Positions 35,749 through 44,087 of a DNA stretch of 64,000 bases are shown piece after piece; position 1 is the stretch's first letter, and the number at the start of each line of letters is the position of its first letter. The notes below the pieces were generated by a model. It was not told where the DNA came from and did no database searches. It saw only the letters and a program-made list of their open reading frames with translations. Position numbers and translations under genes: made by a program. Origin of the DNA: CAUZJF01 sp965248605 (GTDB taxonomy: Bacteria; Chloroflexota; Dehalococcoidia; Lucifugimonadales; CAUZJF01); assembly GCA_965248605.1 (NCBI GenBank), contig CBDFJV010000007.1:1488001-1552000 (forward strand), given 5' to 3'.

Positions 35749-37458
35749 TCACCTCGCCCCGTTCGGCTTCCGCTCAATCTTGGCCCACGAGTCGCGGAGC
35801 GACACCGTGCGGTTGAAGACCAGCGCGCCGGGGGTCGAGTCTGGGTCGACGCAGAAATACCCCTGCCGCTCGAACTGGTAGGTGGTGCCGGGTTTGGCCT
35901 CGGCTAGGTTCGGCTCGACCCGGCAAGACGTTAGCGTCGTCAGGGATTCCGGGTTCAGGCTATCTCTGAAGTCCGCGCCGTCTGCGCCCGGTTTCTCAGC
36001 GGTGAAGAGGTGGTCGTAGAGGCGCAACTCCACGGGCACGGAGTGCGGGGCGGAGACCCAGTGGATCGTCCCCCGGACCTTGCGCCCGTCAGGAGCCTGG
36101 CCGCCGCGAGTCTCAGGGTCGTAGGTGCACCGTAGCTCCGTGACATTGCCCGTCGCGTCCTTGACCACGTCTGTGCACGTTATGAAGTAGCCGTAGCGCA
36201 GGCGGACCTCTCTGCCCGGCGCCAGACGGAAGAACTTGCGGGGCGGATCCTCGCGAAAATCGTCGCGCTCAATGTATAGCTCGCGTGAGAAGGGGACGTT
36301 GCGTGTGCCGGCGCTCGGGTCCTCGGGGTTGTTGACGGCCTCCAGCTCTTCGCCCTGGCCTTCCGGGTAATTTTCGATGACTACTCGGAGCGGGTCCAGA
36401 ACGCCCATCGCGCGGGGAGCCCGCTTGTTTAGGTCTTCGCGGACCGAGTGTTCCAGTCTGGCAATGTCGACTGTGTAGGGCCTCTTCGCGACTCCGACGC
36501 TCTCGCACAGGTCTCGGACCGCCTCGGGCGGGTAGCCGCGCCGGCGCATCCCCGAGAGCGTGGGCATCCGTGGGTCGTCCCAACCCCTGACGTGGCCTTC
36601 CTCCACGAGCGGAATCAGGTACCGCTTGCTGGTTACCGTGTGACTGAGGTTGAGACGGGCGAACTCGATCTGCTGAGGGTGGAATATCCCCAGATTCTCG
36701 AGGAGCCAGTCGTACAGCGGCCGGTGGTCTTCGTACTCGATGGAGCAGAGGGAGTGGGTGACGCCTTCGATGGAGTCGGACTGGCCCTGCGCGAAGTCGT
36801 ACATCGGGTAAATGGACCACTTGTCGCCGGTTCGGTGGTGGGGTGTCTTGACGATCCTGTAGATGACCGGGTCGCGCATGTTCAGGTTGCCCGACGCCAT
36901 GTCGATCTTGGCACGAAGTACGCGCGACCCCTCATCGAACTCGCCGGCACGCATCCGTTCGAAAAGGTCGAGGTTTTCCTCGACGGACCGATCGCGGTAC
37001 GGACTCTCCCTGCCGGGCTCAGTCAGCGTTCCACGGTACTCTCTGATCTCCTCGGCATTCAGGTCGCAGACATAGGCCTTGCCCGACTCGATGAGCTTGA
37101 CCGCGAATCCGTACAGCTCGTCGAAGTAGTCTGATGCGAAGTATAGGCGGTCCTCCCAGTCGTAACCAAGCCAGCGGATGTCCTCCTTGATCGACTCGAC
37201 GTACTCGATATTCTCCTTGATCGGGTTGGTGTCGTCGAAGCGGAGGTTGCAGGTGCCGCCGAACTCCTCGGCGACGCCGAAGTTAATGGTGATCGCCTTG
37301 GCGTTGCCGAGGTGGAGGTAGCCGTTGGGCTCGGGCGGAAAGCGAGTGGCGACGCGTCCCTCGTGTTTGTTCGCCTGCACGTCCTCGGCGATAATGGCTC
37401 TGATGAAGTCAGAGGGGCCGGAATCAGCGGTGTCTTCTGGTTCTTGGCCTTGATGCAT
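35749..37458 (-). CDS. glnS: Glutaminyl-tRNA synthetase
   Basis: 569 residues, normal for bacterial GlnRS. It attaches glutamine to tRNA-Gln. The HIGH-type motif is in FPPEPNGYLHLGNAKAITIN (about residue 41), the KMSKS-type loop reads TVTSKRYLIPLV, and HVRGWDDPRMPTLSGMRRRG is the conserved GlnRS segment that separates it from GluRS. The C-terminal anticodon-binding beta barrels are complete. Its presence implies direct charging of tRNA-Gln. It is divergent from thrC. Confidence 0.95.
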   Translation of the reverse strand: MHQGQEPEDTADSGPSDFIRAIIAEDVQANKHEGRVATRFPPEPNGYLHLGNAKAITINFGVAEEFGGTCNLRFDDTNPIKENIEYVESIKEDIRWLGYDWEDRLYFASDYFDELYGFAVKLIESGKAYVCDLNAEEIREYRGTLTEPGRESPYRDRSVEENLDLFERMRAGEFDEGSRVLRAKIDMASGNLNMRDPVIYRIVKTPHHRTGDKWSIYPMYDFAQGQSDSIEGVTHSLCSIEYEDHRPLYDWLLENLGIFHPQQIEFARLNLSHTVTSKRYLIPLVEEGHVRGWDDPRMPTLSGMRRRGYPPEAVRDLCESVGVAKRPYTVDIARLEHSVREDLNKRAPRAMGVLDPLRVVIENYPEGQGEELEAVNNPEDPSAGTRNVPFSRELYIERDDFREDPPRKFFRLAPGREVRLRYGYFITCTDVVKDATGNVTELRCTYDPETRGGQAPDGRKVRGTIHWVSAPHSVPVELRLYDHLFTAEKPGADGADFRDSLNPESLTTLTSCRVEPNLAEAKPGTTYQFERQGYFCVDPDSTPGALVFNRTVSLRDSWAKIERKPNGAR

Positions 37459-37542
37459 GGTCCGTATGTTATCCGTCTCGCCTTAATTAAGGCGGTGAGG
37501 GTGGATTCGATATCCTAGCACACCCGGTTCTACAGGAAGGCA

Positions 37543-38676
37543 ATGTCGCATACAGCACTGCGCTGCACTGACTGCGGCGCCCAACACGTCGCCAATATGG
37601 CGACGGTGACATGCCCCGAATGCGGTGGGCCGCTGGACGTCGAGTACCTGGGAGACAGCAGGGCAGCGACAACGGCGGGCAGTGACGCCGTGCCAAGTCC
37701 GCTCCATGACCCCGGCTCGGCGGTGACTCTCGGTGAGGGGAACACGCCGGTGATCGAGTTGCGCCGCATCGCCGAGGTCCTTGGACTGCGGCGCCTGCAC
37801 GCCAAGCTCGAATTTATGAGCCCGACTGGTTCGTTCAAGGACCGCGGCTCGGCGGTAATGGTCTCGGCGGCACGGGAGTACGGCGTCACTGAGCTGGTGG
37901 AGGACTCGTCCGGCAACGCCGGCGCGTCCGTCGCGGCGTACTCGACCAGTGCAGGAATCAAAGCCCACATCTTCACCCCAGCTAGCGCGCCTGAGGGCAA
38001 GCTACGCCAGATCGCCGTATACGGCGCCGAGGTGCATGCTATCGAAGGTCCGAGGGAGGCGGCCGCTAAGGCCGCGGTCAACTTCAGCATCGAGCGCGAC
38101 ATTGTCTACGCCTCCCACGCGCTGAGCCCCTATTTTGCGGAGGGAACGAAGCATTTCGCTTACGAGGTGCTCCAGCAACTCGAGGACGAGCCGCCGGACC
38201 ATATCGTCCTCCCTGTCGGAAACGGCTCGTTGCTGATCGGGGCTTGGAAGGGCTTCGAAGAGCTGCGCCGAGCCGGCCGGGTGACGTCGGTCCCTCGCAT
38301 ACACGCGGTCCAGGCCAACGCCGTGCGCCCGGTGGTTGCGGCGTTCAACGGACGGGGGTGGAGTTGGCTGGAGTCCCTCAGCACGAGCGCCGGAGGCATC
38401 GCCGTAGCCAAACCGCCGCGCCTCCGCCAGATGGTCGCGGTGCTTAGGGCATCGGGCGGATCGGCCGTGGCCGTCGGCGAGAGCGACGTGGCCCGCTGGC
38501 ACAGGCTGCTGGCGGAGAAAGAGGGCGTCTTCGCAGAGCCGACCTCCGCGGCGGCGTTTGCCGGGGTCGAGCAGCTGGTCAGGGAAGGTGTAATAGGGGA
38601 GGGGGATTCTGTACTGGTGCCGGTGACGGGGTCCGGGTTGAAGGATGTCGCGTCGGTCTCCGATTCCGTAGGATAG
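37543..38676 (+). CDS. thrC: Threonine synthase
   Basis: 377 residues; AGGAAGG precedes the ATG. Converts O-phosphohomoserine to threonine with PLP. It has an N-terminal zinc-ribbon-like part (LRCTDCGAQ, TCPECGGPLD), the PLP lysine in PTGSFKDRGSAVM, the SSGNAGASVAAYS phosphate-binding loop and the late VPVTGSGLKD motif. The zinc-ribbon form resembles the compact threonine synthase of archaea and many Gram-positive bacteria. A related PLP lyase of the same fold cannot be fully excluded. Confidence 0.85.
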   Translation: MSHTALRCTDCGAQHVANMATVTCPECGGPLDVEYLGDSRAATTAGSDAVPSPLHDPGSAVTLGEGNTPVIELRRIAEVLGLRRLHAKLEFMSPTGSFKDRGSAVMVSAAREYGVTELVEDSSGNAGASVAAYSTSAGIKAHIFTPASAPEGKLRQIAVYGAEVHAIEGPREAAAKAAVNFSIERDIVYASHALSPYFAEGTKHFAYEVLQQLEDEPPDHIVLPVGNGSLLIGAWKGFEELRRAGRVTSVPRIHAVQANAVRPVVAAFNGRGWSWLESLSTSAGGIAVAKPPRLRQMVAVLRASGGSAVAVGESDVARWHRLLAEKEGVFAEPTSAAAFAGVEQLVREGVIGEGDSVLVPVTGSGLKDVASVSDSVG

Positions 38677-38691
38677 GCTGAGGCGCCCTGC

Positions 38692-38717
38692 GGGCGGTCA
38701 CATAGGACCGCCCCTAC
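38692..38717. repeat. Palindromic GTAGGGG-type repeat overlapping a stop codon
   Basis: gggcggtcacataggaccg-cccctac. Read on the minus strand its GTAGGGG start supplies the TAG stop of the aminotransferase gene. It lies between two convergent gene ends, where it could act as a bidirectional hairpin. Confidence 0.7.
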
Positions 38718-39895
38718 GTGTACCGTTCGAAGGCCGTACGGAAGCCGATGAGAGACCCTTCCAATGTGGCGTCGCTGACACAGTACGAGATGCGGAAGTG
38801 TCCGGGCACCCCGAAGCCACGACCTGGCACGACCAGCACGCGATGTTCGCGTAGCTCGGCGACGTACTCTACATCGTCTTCGACAGGTGTTTTGGGGAAC
38901 ATGTAGAAGGCGCCGTCGGGCCGGACAACCTCGTATCCGATCTCGGTCAGCGCGTCATACAGTATGTCCCTCTTGGCCTGGTACTCTCCGACATCGATGG
39001 TCACCGCCTGAAGGCGTGCCACGATGTGCTGCATCAAGGCCGGGGCGTTGACGAAGCCGAGAATCCGGTTGCTGAAGGTCATCCCGTCGACCAGCTCGCC
39101 TACGTCTGCGTACTCAGGGTTCGCCGCTATGAATCCGATTCGCTCTCCGGGCACCGCCAGGTCCTTCGAGTGGGACGTCGCGACTATGCTTCTTACATGG
39201 TGCGGGAACACCTGCGGATAGGCCAGGCCGTCGAAGAGTATTTTCCGGTAGGGCTCGTCGCTGACCAGGAATACCTCGGTCCCGAACTCGGTCTCTTTGC
39301 GGCGGATGACATCGCCGATGCGCGCCAGCACCTCCGGGCTGTATAGGACGCCCGTAGGGTTGTTGGGCGAGTTCACTATGACCATGCGGGTCCTCGGTGT
39401 GAAGCTCTCTTCCAGAGCGTCGAAGTCGGGAAGATACGCCGCGTCCGGTGGCACGACTGTGCATGTCGCACCGTGGTTGTCCGCGTAGAAGAGGTACTCG
39501 ACGAAATACGGCGCGAAGATGACGACCTCGTTGCCTGGGTCGAGGAGTGTCCTCATCGTGACGTTCAGTGCTCCGCCGGCGCCGACGGTCATCAGGACAT
39601 GGTCGGCGGCGAAAGGGAGCCCTGTCTCCTCGCTCAGCTGCGCGGCGACGGCGGAACGCGTTTCGGCGTAGCCGCCGTTGGGCATGTACCGATGCATGCC
39701 CGGCGTGGGGTCGTCAGCGATTCTGCGCAGCTCCGCGAAGAAATCCGGGGGCGGCTCCATGATCGGGTTGCCCAACGAAAGGTCGAAGACGTTCTCATCG
39801 CCGTACTGCTGCTTCAGGGCGATCCCTTCCTCGAACATCTTTCGGATCCAGGAACCCTGCTCCATGAACGCCTTGATCTTCTTTGAGACCGCCAT
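38714..39895 (-). CDS. PLP-dependent aminotransferase, class I/II
   Basis: 393 residues from the ATG at 39895, which has AGGAGGA 5 nt upstream; the longer frame is not used. Fold type I features: SLGNPIMEPPPDF, VGAGGALN, NSPNNPTGVLYSPEV, SDEPYRK, and the PLP lysine in ATSHSKDLAVPGERIGF, with FRISYC carrying the substrate-binding arginine near the C-terminus. It transfers amino groups among amino acids, probably aspartate, alanine or aromatic; the substrate is not resolvable. It converges with thrC. Confidence 0.88.
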   Translation of the reverse strand: MAVSKKIKAFMEQGSWIRKMFEEGIALKQQYGDENVFDLSLGNPIMEPPPDFFAELRRIADDPTPGMHRYMPNGGYAETRSAVAAQLSEETGLPFAADHVLMTVGAGGALNVTMRTLLDPGNEVVIFAPYFVEYLFYADNHGATCTVVPPDAAYLPDFDALEESFTPRTRMVIVNSPNNPTGVLYSPEVLARIGDVIRRKETEFGTEVFLVSDEPYRKILFDGLAYPQVFPHHVRSIVATSHSKDLAVPGERIGFIAANPEYADVGELVDGMTFSNRILGFVNAPALMQHIVARLQAVTIDVGEYQAKRDILYDALTEIGYEVVRPDGAFYMFPKTPVEDDVEYVAELREHRVLVVPGRGFGVPGHFRISYCVSDATLEGSLIGFRTAFERYT

Positions 39896-39972
39896 GTGTC
39901 CTCCTGGTTCGCTCGCCGTGCTGGCGAAATGGTCGGGGAAAGGGCCGTGTGTGTCAACCAATGTGCGAATAG

Positions 39973-39996
39973 AGGGCAGGTCTGAGACCCGCCCTC
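39973..39996. repeat. Palindromic repeat (gagggcaggtctgagacccg-ccctc)
   Basis: A GTAGGGG-family unit in the divergent spacer between the aminotransferase and radC, with a mismatch in one arm. Confidence 0.6.
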
Positions 39997-40080
39997 GAGC
40001 TCGGAATAGGTCGCGTGGACGCGTAGCGCCCTAGACAGTAAACTACACGGCGCCTTCGGAGCCCGGACAGGAGACCGCAC

Positions 40081-40815
40081 GTGGCCGACGAGAGCAAAGC
40101 GCGTTACACGACGATGATTCGCGACCTGCCACGCGCTGAGCGGCCTCGCGAAAGGCTCAAGCAGGCCGGGCCGTCGGCGCTCAGCAACTCCGAGCTCGTC
40201 GCCATTCTGCTCAGGACTGGCACGGGCGGCGAGAGCGTCCTTACCATGTCGAGCAACGTGCTCTCGCGCTTCGGCGGCCTCGCGGGTATGGGACGTGTTT
40301 CCTACGGCGAGCTCTGCTCGATGAACGGCATCAGCGACGCCAAGGCGTGCCAGCTGCTCGCCGCCTTCGAGCTCGGACGCAGGCTCGTGTCGCTCAGCCC
40401 TGAAGAGCGGACTGTGATCCACTCACCCCGAGACGTCGCCAACCTGCTGTCCGCTGAAATGGGGTTCTTCGACCAAGAACATCTCCGTGTGCTGCTATTG
40501 TCCACGAAGAATGAGGTTCTCGGGAGACACGAGATTTACGTGGGAAACGTCAGCGCATCCATCGTGAGGGTCGCGGAGGTATTGCGTCCGGCGTTACGAG
40601 AGAATTGTCCGTCGATCATCGTGGTGCATAACCACCCGTCAGGGGACCCGTCGCCGAGCGCCGAGGACGTGCTGATCACGAGACAGATCGCGTCGGGCGC
40701 CGAGATGATGGATGTCGAGCTTCTCGACCATATCGTTATCGGAGGCCAGAGCCACGTCAGCCTGAAGGAAAAGGGACTGGGTTTCGCGAAGCCGAGCTCG
40801 GATACGCAGCCCTAG
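40081..40815 (+). CDS. radC: RadC/JAB-domain protein
   Basis: 244 residues starting at GTG. The N-terminal helix-hairpin-helix part (LSNSELVAILLRTG, SMNGISDAKACQLLAA) is followed by a JAMM metalloprotease-like domain with E...HxH-x7-S-x2-D (VVHNHPSGDPSPSAEDV). RadC proteins were once thought to act in DNA repair, but their role is unsettled. The zinc ligands are intact. The next cupin gene begins 13 bp later, so they are probably co-transcribed. Confidence 0.9.
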   Translation: MADESKARYTTMIRDLPRAERPRERLKQAGPSALSNSELVAILLRTGTGGESVLTMSSNVLSRFGGLAGMGRVSYGELCSMNGISDAKACQLLAAFELGRRLVSLSPEERTVIHSPRDVANLLSAEMGFFDQEHLRVLLLSTKNEVLGRHEIYVGNVSASIVRVAEVLRPALRENCPSIIVVHNHPSGDPSPSAEDVLITRQIASGAEMMDVELLDHIVIGGQSHVSLKEKGLGFAKPSSDTQP

Positions 40816-40828
40816 CTTGGAGAAGACC

Positions 40829-41134
40829 ATGGCCGACTCGGACCGGCAGTTAGGGGACATCGCCACCGTCGTGCTCTTCGAAAACGAGAAGGTCAAGGTC
40901 TGGAACCTGATCGTCGAGCCGGGAGAGGCTAGCCCGTGGCACCTCCACGGGCGGGACTATATGACGGTCGTCGTCGAGGGCGAGGCGCTGGTGGCGGAGT
41001 TCGAGGATGGGACGCGAGAGCGGCGTACTTACGAGATCGGCGACTGGAACTTCACCGGCGAACACCGTGTCCACCGGGTCGTCAACGACACGGGGAGGCG
41101 GTACAAGAACGTGCTGATCGAGTTCAAGGAATAG
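40829..41134 (+). CDS. Small cupin protein
   Basis: 101 residues from the ATG at 40829, with GGAG 7 nt before. One cupin fold: PGEASPWHLHGRDYMTVVV and GDWNFTGEHRVHRVVNDT give the two motifs, with His residues able to hold a metal. Single-domain cupins bind small ligands or act as dioxygenases or isomerases; nothing more can be said. Confidence 0.75.
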   Translation: MADSDRQLGDIATVVLFENEKVKVWNLIVEPGEASPWHLHGRDYMTVVVEGEALVAEFEDGTRERRTYEIGDWNFTGEHRVHRVVNDTGRRYKNVLIEFKE

Positions 41135-41156
41135 CACGCTTTTCGATGAACGAATA

Positions 41157-41279
41157 TGTCATCCTGAACGGAGTGAAGGATCTGGGGACGGTGGGGCCAA
41201 AGTCTCGGCTCCAGGGAGGTCACCCCAGCCCCAGGCTCTTCGTCGTCCCGATGTGGCGTCGGGACTTCTCAGAATGACA
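41157..41279. mobile_element. 123-bp MITE-like element with TGTCATYCTGA ends
   Basis: Inverted ends TGTCATCCTGA (41157-41167) and TCAGAATGACA (41269-41279), matching at 10 of 11 positions, enclose non-coding GC-rich sequence with further internal symmetry (GGTGGGGCC, CACCCCAGCCCC). Such elements are common in Chloroflexota-like and other environmental genomes. No target duplication was identified. Confidence 0.6.
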
Positions 41280-41315
41280 GGAGGCCCCTGGTCCGATCTT
41301 AGGGAGTAGCAACGT

Positions 41316-42809
41316 TTGCGGTTCGGACGACGACTAGCGGAGCGGCGATGGCGCGCGATCACGCTGTTCGCTCTCTTCGCCGTGGTGTTGTTGGTGTTCA
41401 TGTGGCCGGCCTCTGCTTCTCTCGATCTCAGCTTCGACCCGGCCAGCGACGTTCAGCCGGAAATCAACGGGATAACCGTTACCTGGGTGTCGCCGGACGA
41501 GGAGGACGGCCACGTCGAGTGGGCCCTGAATGCTACGGACCTCGCGAACAGGTCGGGCAGCTTTTCGACTGCGGAAGACGAGAGAGGCGAGCTCGGAGGC
41601 CGCCTGAATCGACGGACCCACCGCGTCCGGGCCGTCGGAGTTGTTCCAGGTCCGGGCAACACGGTCCACTACCGCGTCGTATCGGGCGGTCAAGCCAGCC
41701 AGGACTACCAGGTGGCTCTCCCCCAACTACCGCTGTTCACACCGCCGGACATTCTCGTGGGCACCGTCTTTGACGAGGATGGCGACCCGGCTGCCGAGTG
41801 CCTGGTCTACATGCGCATCGGCGTCCAGGTGTTCTTCGGCGAGACCTTGGTGACCGACGCGAAGTCGCTGAGGGTAAACACGATGACCGCCGAGAACGGG
41901 TTCTATGCTCTCGACGTGACGAATCTCAGAACAGAAGGCTCGATCGACGACGCCCTTCAGTACTCACCGAACAACGCCACTGTGACCATCGCCGCCGTAT
42001 GTGACCATGTACGTCGCGGGGAGACCGTGTCCGCTTTCTCCGAGCTCGAACAAGGGTCCGTGGGGCCTATCAACGTAAACGTCCAGGTGCAGGTAGTCGA
42101 CGAGACTGCGACGGCCGCTCCTGCGCCACCGCCTCAAGGCGGTGAGGCTGCTGCAACTCCGACCAACACTTCGACGCCCGTGCCGACCGCGACTCTGGCG
42201 CCGACCTCCACGCCGGTACCCCCTTCGCCGACATCGACTCCCCTGCCACCGTCTTCGACTCCGACCGCCTCTCCAACGCCTGCCACGACCCAGGCTTCAG
42301 CCACGGCCACGCCTTCGCCGCTAGCGACCGCGACTGCAGTACCGCCTGCCACCGCGACGCCTGTGCCGACGCCGACCGTCACTTCGGCTATTGCAACGCC
42401 GCCAGTCGTGTCGCCGACGGCCACATCGGCAGTCCAACAGAGTCCGACCGTATCACCGACGCCAACGGACGTGCCTTCAACCGTGCCGACGGTTACGCCG
42501 CGGCCGTCGGCGGCCACGGCCACCCCTGTGCCGACAGCCACAACCGCCTCGGCAGCCAGCCCGACCGGGACAGCCACGGCGACGGCCCAGCCTGCGGCGT
42601 CTGTTGCGGCTAGCCCGACTCCTGCCGAGTCCGCCTCTGTCGCCCCCGAGATACAGCCAACTGTCCTGACGGCTGTATCGGAGGCCACTCCGGCGTCCTC
42701 CAGCGGTGGCTGTATGGCCGGCGAGGACGGAGCGGGCGGAGTCCCGAACATGCTTTTGCTGCTGGCGCCGGTCGGGGCGGCACTGGTCAGGCGACGGGTG
42801 AGTCTGTGA
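41316..42809 (+). CDS. Surface protein with Pro/Thr linker and C-terminal sorting-like tail
   Basis: 497 residues. Signal peptide (about residues 14-34, LFALFAVVLLVFMWPASA), then a fibronectin-like domain (ITVTWVSPDEEDGHVEW), then a carboxypeptidase-regulatory-like domain (ILVGTVFDEDGDPAAECLVY). About 200 residues of Pro/Thr/Ser/Ala repeats (STPVPTATLAPTSTPVPPSP) form an extended stalk. The end is SSGGCMAGEDGAGGVPNML, a hydrophobic helix and RRR, a three-part tail like CTERM protein-sorting signals with an invariant-looking Gly-Gly-Cys. It overlaps panE by 4 nt (GTGA). Confidence 0.75.
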   Translation: MRFGRRLAERRWRAITLFALFAVVLLVFMWPASASLDLSFDPASDVQPEINGITVTWVSPDEEDGHVEWALNATDLANRSGSFSTAEDERGELGGRLNRRTHRVRAVGVVPGPGNTVHYRVVSGGQASQDYQVALPQLPLFTPPDILVGTVFDEDGDPAAECLVYMRIGVQVFFGETLVTDAKSLRVNTMTAENGFYALDVTNLRTEGSIDDALQYSPNNATVTIAAVCDHVRRGETVSAFSELEQGSVGPINVNVQVQVVDETATAAPAPPPQGGEAAATPTNTSTPVPTATLAPTSTPVPPSPTSTPLPPSSTPTASPTPATTQASATATPSPLATATAVPPATATPVPTPTVTSAIATPPVVSPTATSAVQQSPTVSPTPTDVPSTVPTVTPRPSAATATPVPTATTASAASPTGTATATAQPAASVAASPTPAESASVAPEIQPTVLTAVSEATPASSSGGCMAGEDGAGGVPNMLLLLAPVGAALVRRRVSL

Positions 42810-43738
42810 AGGTCCTGATCGTGGGCTCCGGCGCGGTCGGAGGCTACTTTGGCGCCATGCTGCAACGGGCGGGGCACGAGGTGACTTTCCTAGCTCGCGG
42901 GGAGAACTTCAAGGCCATCGAGCGGCACGGCCTTCGCGTTGAAAGTGCCAATTCAGGCTCTTTCACTATCCACCCCAGAGCCGTGAACAGGCTCGACGGA
43001 TCGTGGACTGCGGAACTGGCGCTCTTCTGCGTCAAAGGATACGATAACCCGGCCGCCGTCGAGGCGATGCGTCCCGCCATCGGAAAGGGCGCGTCGGTGC
43101 TGACGCTCCAGAACGGCATAGGTGGCGGCGATGAGTTGGCGGCCGCGTTCGGTCCAGATGCCGTACATCTGGGAGTTACGTACATCGATGCCACGCGAAA
43201 CGGGCCCGGCGTCGTAGCCGAGCTCGGCGGGGCTATCGACATCATATTCGGCAGGCAGGACGGGCAGGGGACTTCCCGCGCCGACGCCGTCCGGGAGGCG
43301 CTCGACGTTCCGGGCATCGACGTGACGCTGTCACTCGACATCGCCGGTCAGGTGTGGGCTAAACTGGTTTACATATGTGGGTTCAGCGGAATGACATGCG
43401 TCACCAGGGCGTCGTTCGCCGAGGTTCTCGATACACCTGAGACCCTCGAGCTTACCGAGCGCGTTCTGCGGGAAGTGGAAGCGGTTGCACGAGCAAAGGG
43501 TGTCACGTTGGGTGATGGAATCGTCGGCGAAACCATGGCGCGTTACCAGTCGTCCGGACGGGACGGAGTCTCCTCCATGTACACGGACCTCATGAAAGGA
43601 AACCGACTGGAGGTAGGCGTCCTCAACGGCGCGGTTTCGAGGCTCGGATCTGAGCTTGGCGTCGCCACACCGGTGAACGACTTCGTCGCCGCTTGTCTGT
43701 CTGTGGCGCACAATCGGGCCGCGACTGCGGGCACATAA
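42806..43738 (+). CDS. panE: Ketopantoate reductase-like NADP oxidoreductase
   Basis: 310 residues. The N-terminal dinucleotide motif is GSGAVGGYFGAMLQRAG; QNGIGGGDELAAAFG and AKLVYICGFSGMTCVT (Lys) match ApbA/PanE reductases, which reduce 2-dehydropantoate for pantothenate and CoA synthesis. Paralogues with other substrates are common, so panE is the family name only. The GTG start overlaps the stop of the surface protein. Confidence 0.8.
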   Translation: MKVLIVGSGAVGGYFGAMLQRAGHEVTFLARGENFKAIERHGLRVESANSGSFTIHPRAVNRLDGSWTAELALFCVKGYDNPAAVEAMRPAIGKGASVLTLQNGIGGGDELAAAFGPDAVHLGVTYIDATRNGPGVVAELGGAIDIIFGRQDGQGTSRADAVREALDVPGIDVTLSLDIAGQVWAKLVYICGFSGMTCVTRASFAEVLDTPETLELTERVLREVEAVARAKGVTLGDGIVGETMARYQSSGRDGVSSMYTDLMKGNRLEVGVLNGAVSRLGSELGVATPVNDFVAACLSVAHNRAATAGT

Positions 43739-43755
43739 ATAAGAAGGAGGTCGAA

Positions 43756-44082
43756 TTGACGTATTTCTTCGATTCCTCGGAAGTCAAGCGCAAGGAGATC
43801 GCGCCGGGGGTGGTGATTCGCACCATGTGGGGCGACAAGGTAATGATGAGCGTCATCGAGAGCGCTCCCCACGCGGTGGTGCCGATCCACACCCACCCCC
43901 ATGAGCAGGCCGGTATGGTGCTGCAGGGCGAGTTCGACATGACTATCGGCGGCGAGACTCGAAGGATGCGCCCCGGCGACTCCTACGTGATCCCCGGTGG
44001 CGTCGAGCACGGCATCGAGGGCCTTGAGGGGTGGGCCCTTGCGTTGGACATCTTCTCCCCGCCGCGTGAGGAGTACAAGTAG
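43756..44082 (+). CDS. Cupin protein
   Basis: 108 residues from the TTG at 43756, selected because AAGGAGG lies 5 nt before; the longer frame overlaps panE. A single cupin barrel with PIHTHPHEQAGMVLQGEF (three His and a Glu, metal site) and PGDSYVIPGGVEHGIEG. It lies directly between panE and the large hydroxylase gene (5 bp before the latter), suggesting one operon. Substrate unknown. Confidence 0.78.
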   Translation: MTYFFDSSEVKRKEIAPGVVIRTMWGDKVMMSVIESAPHAVVPIHTHPHEQAGMVLQGEFDMTIGGETRRMRPGDSYVIPGGVEHGIEGLEGWALALDIFSPPREEYK

Positions 44083-44087
44083 GCGAA

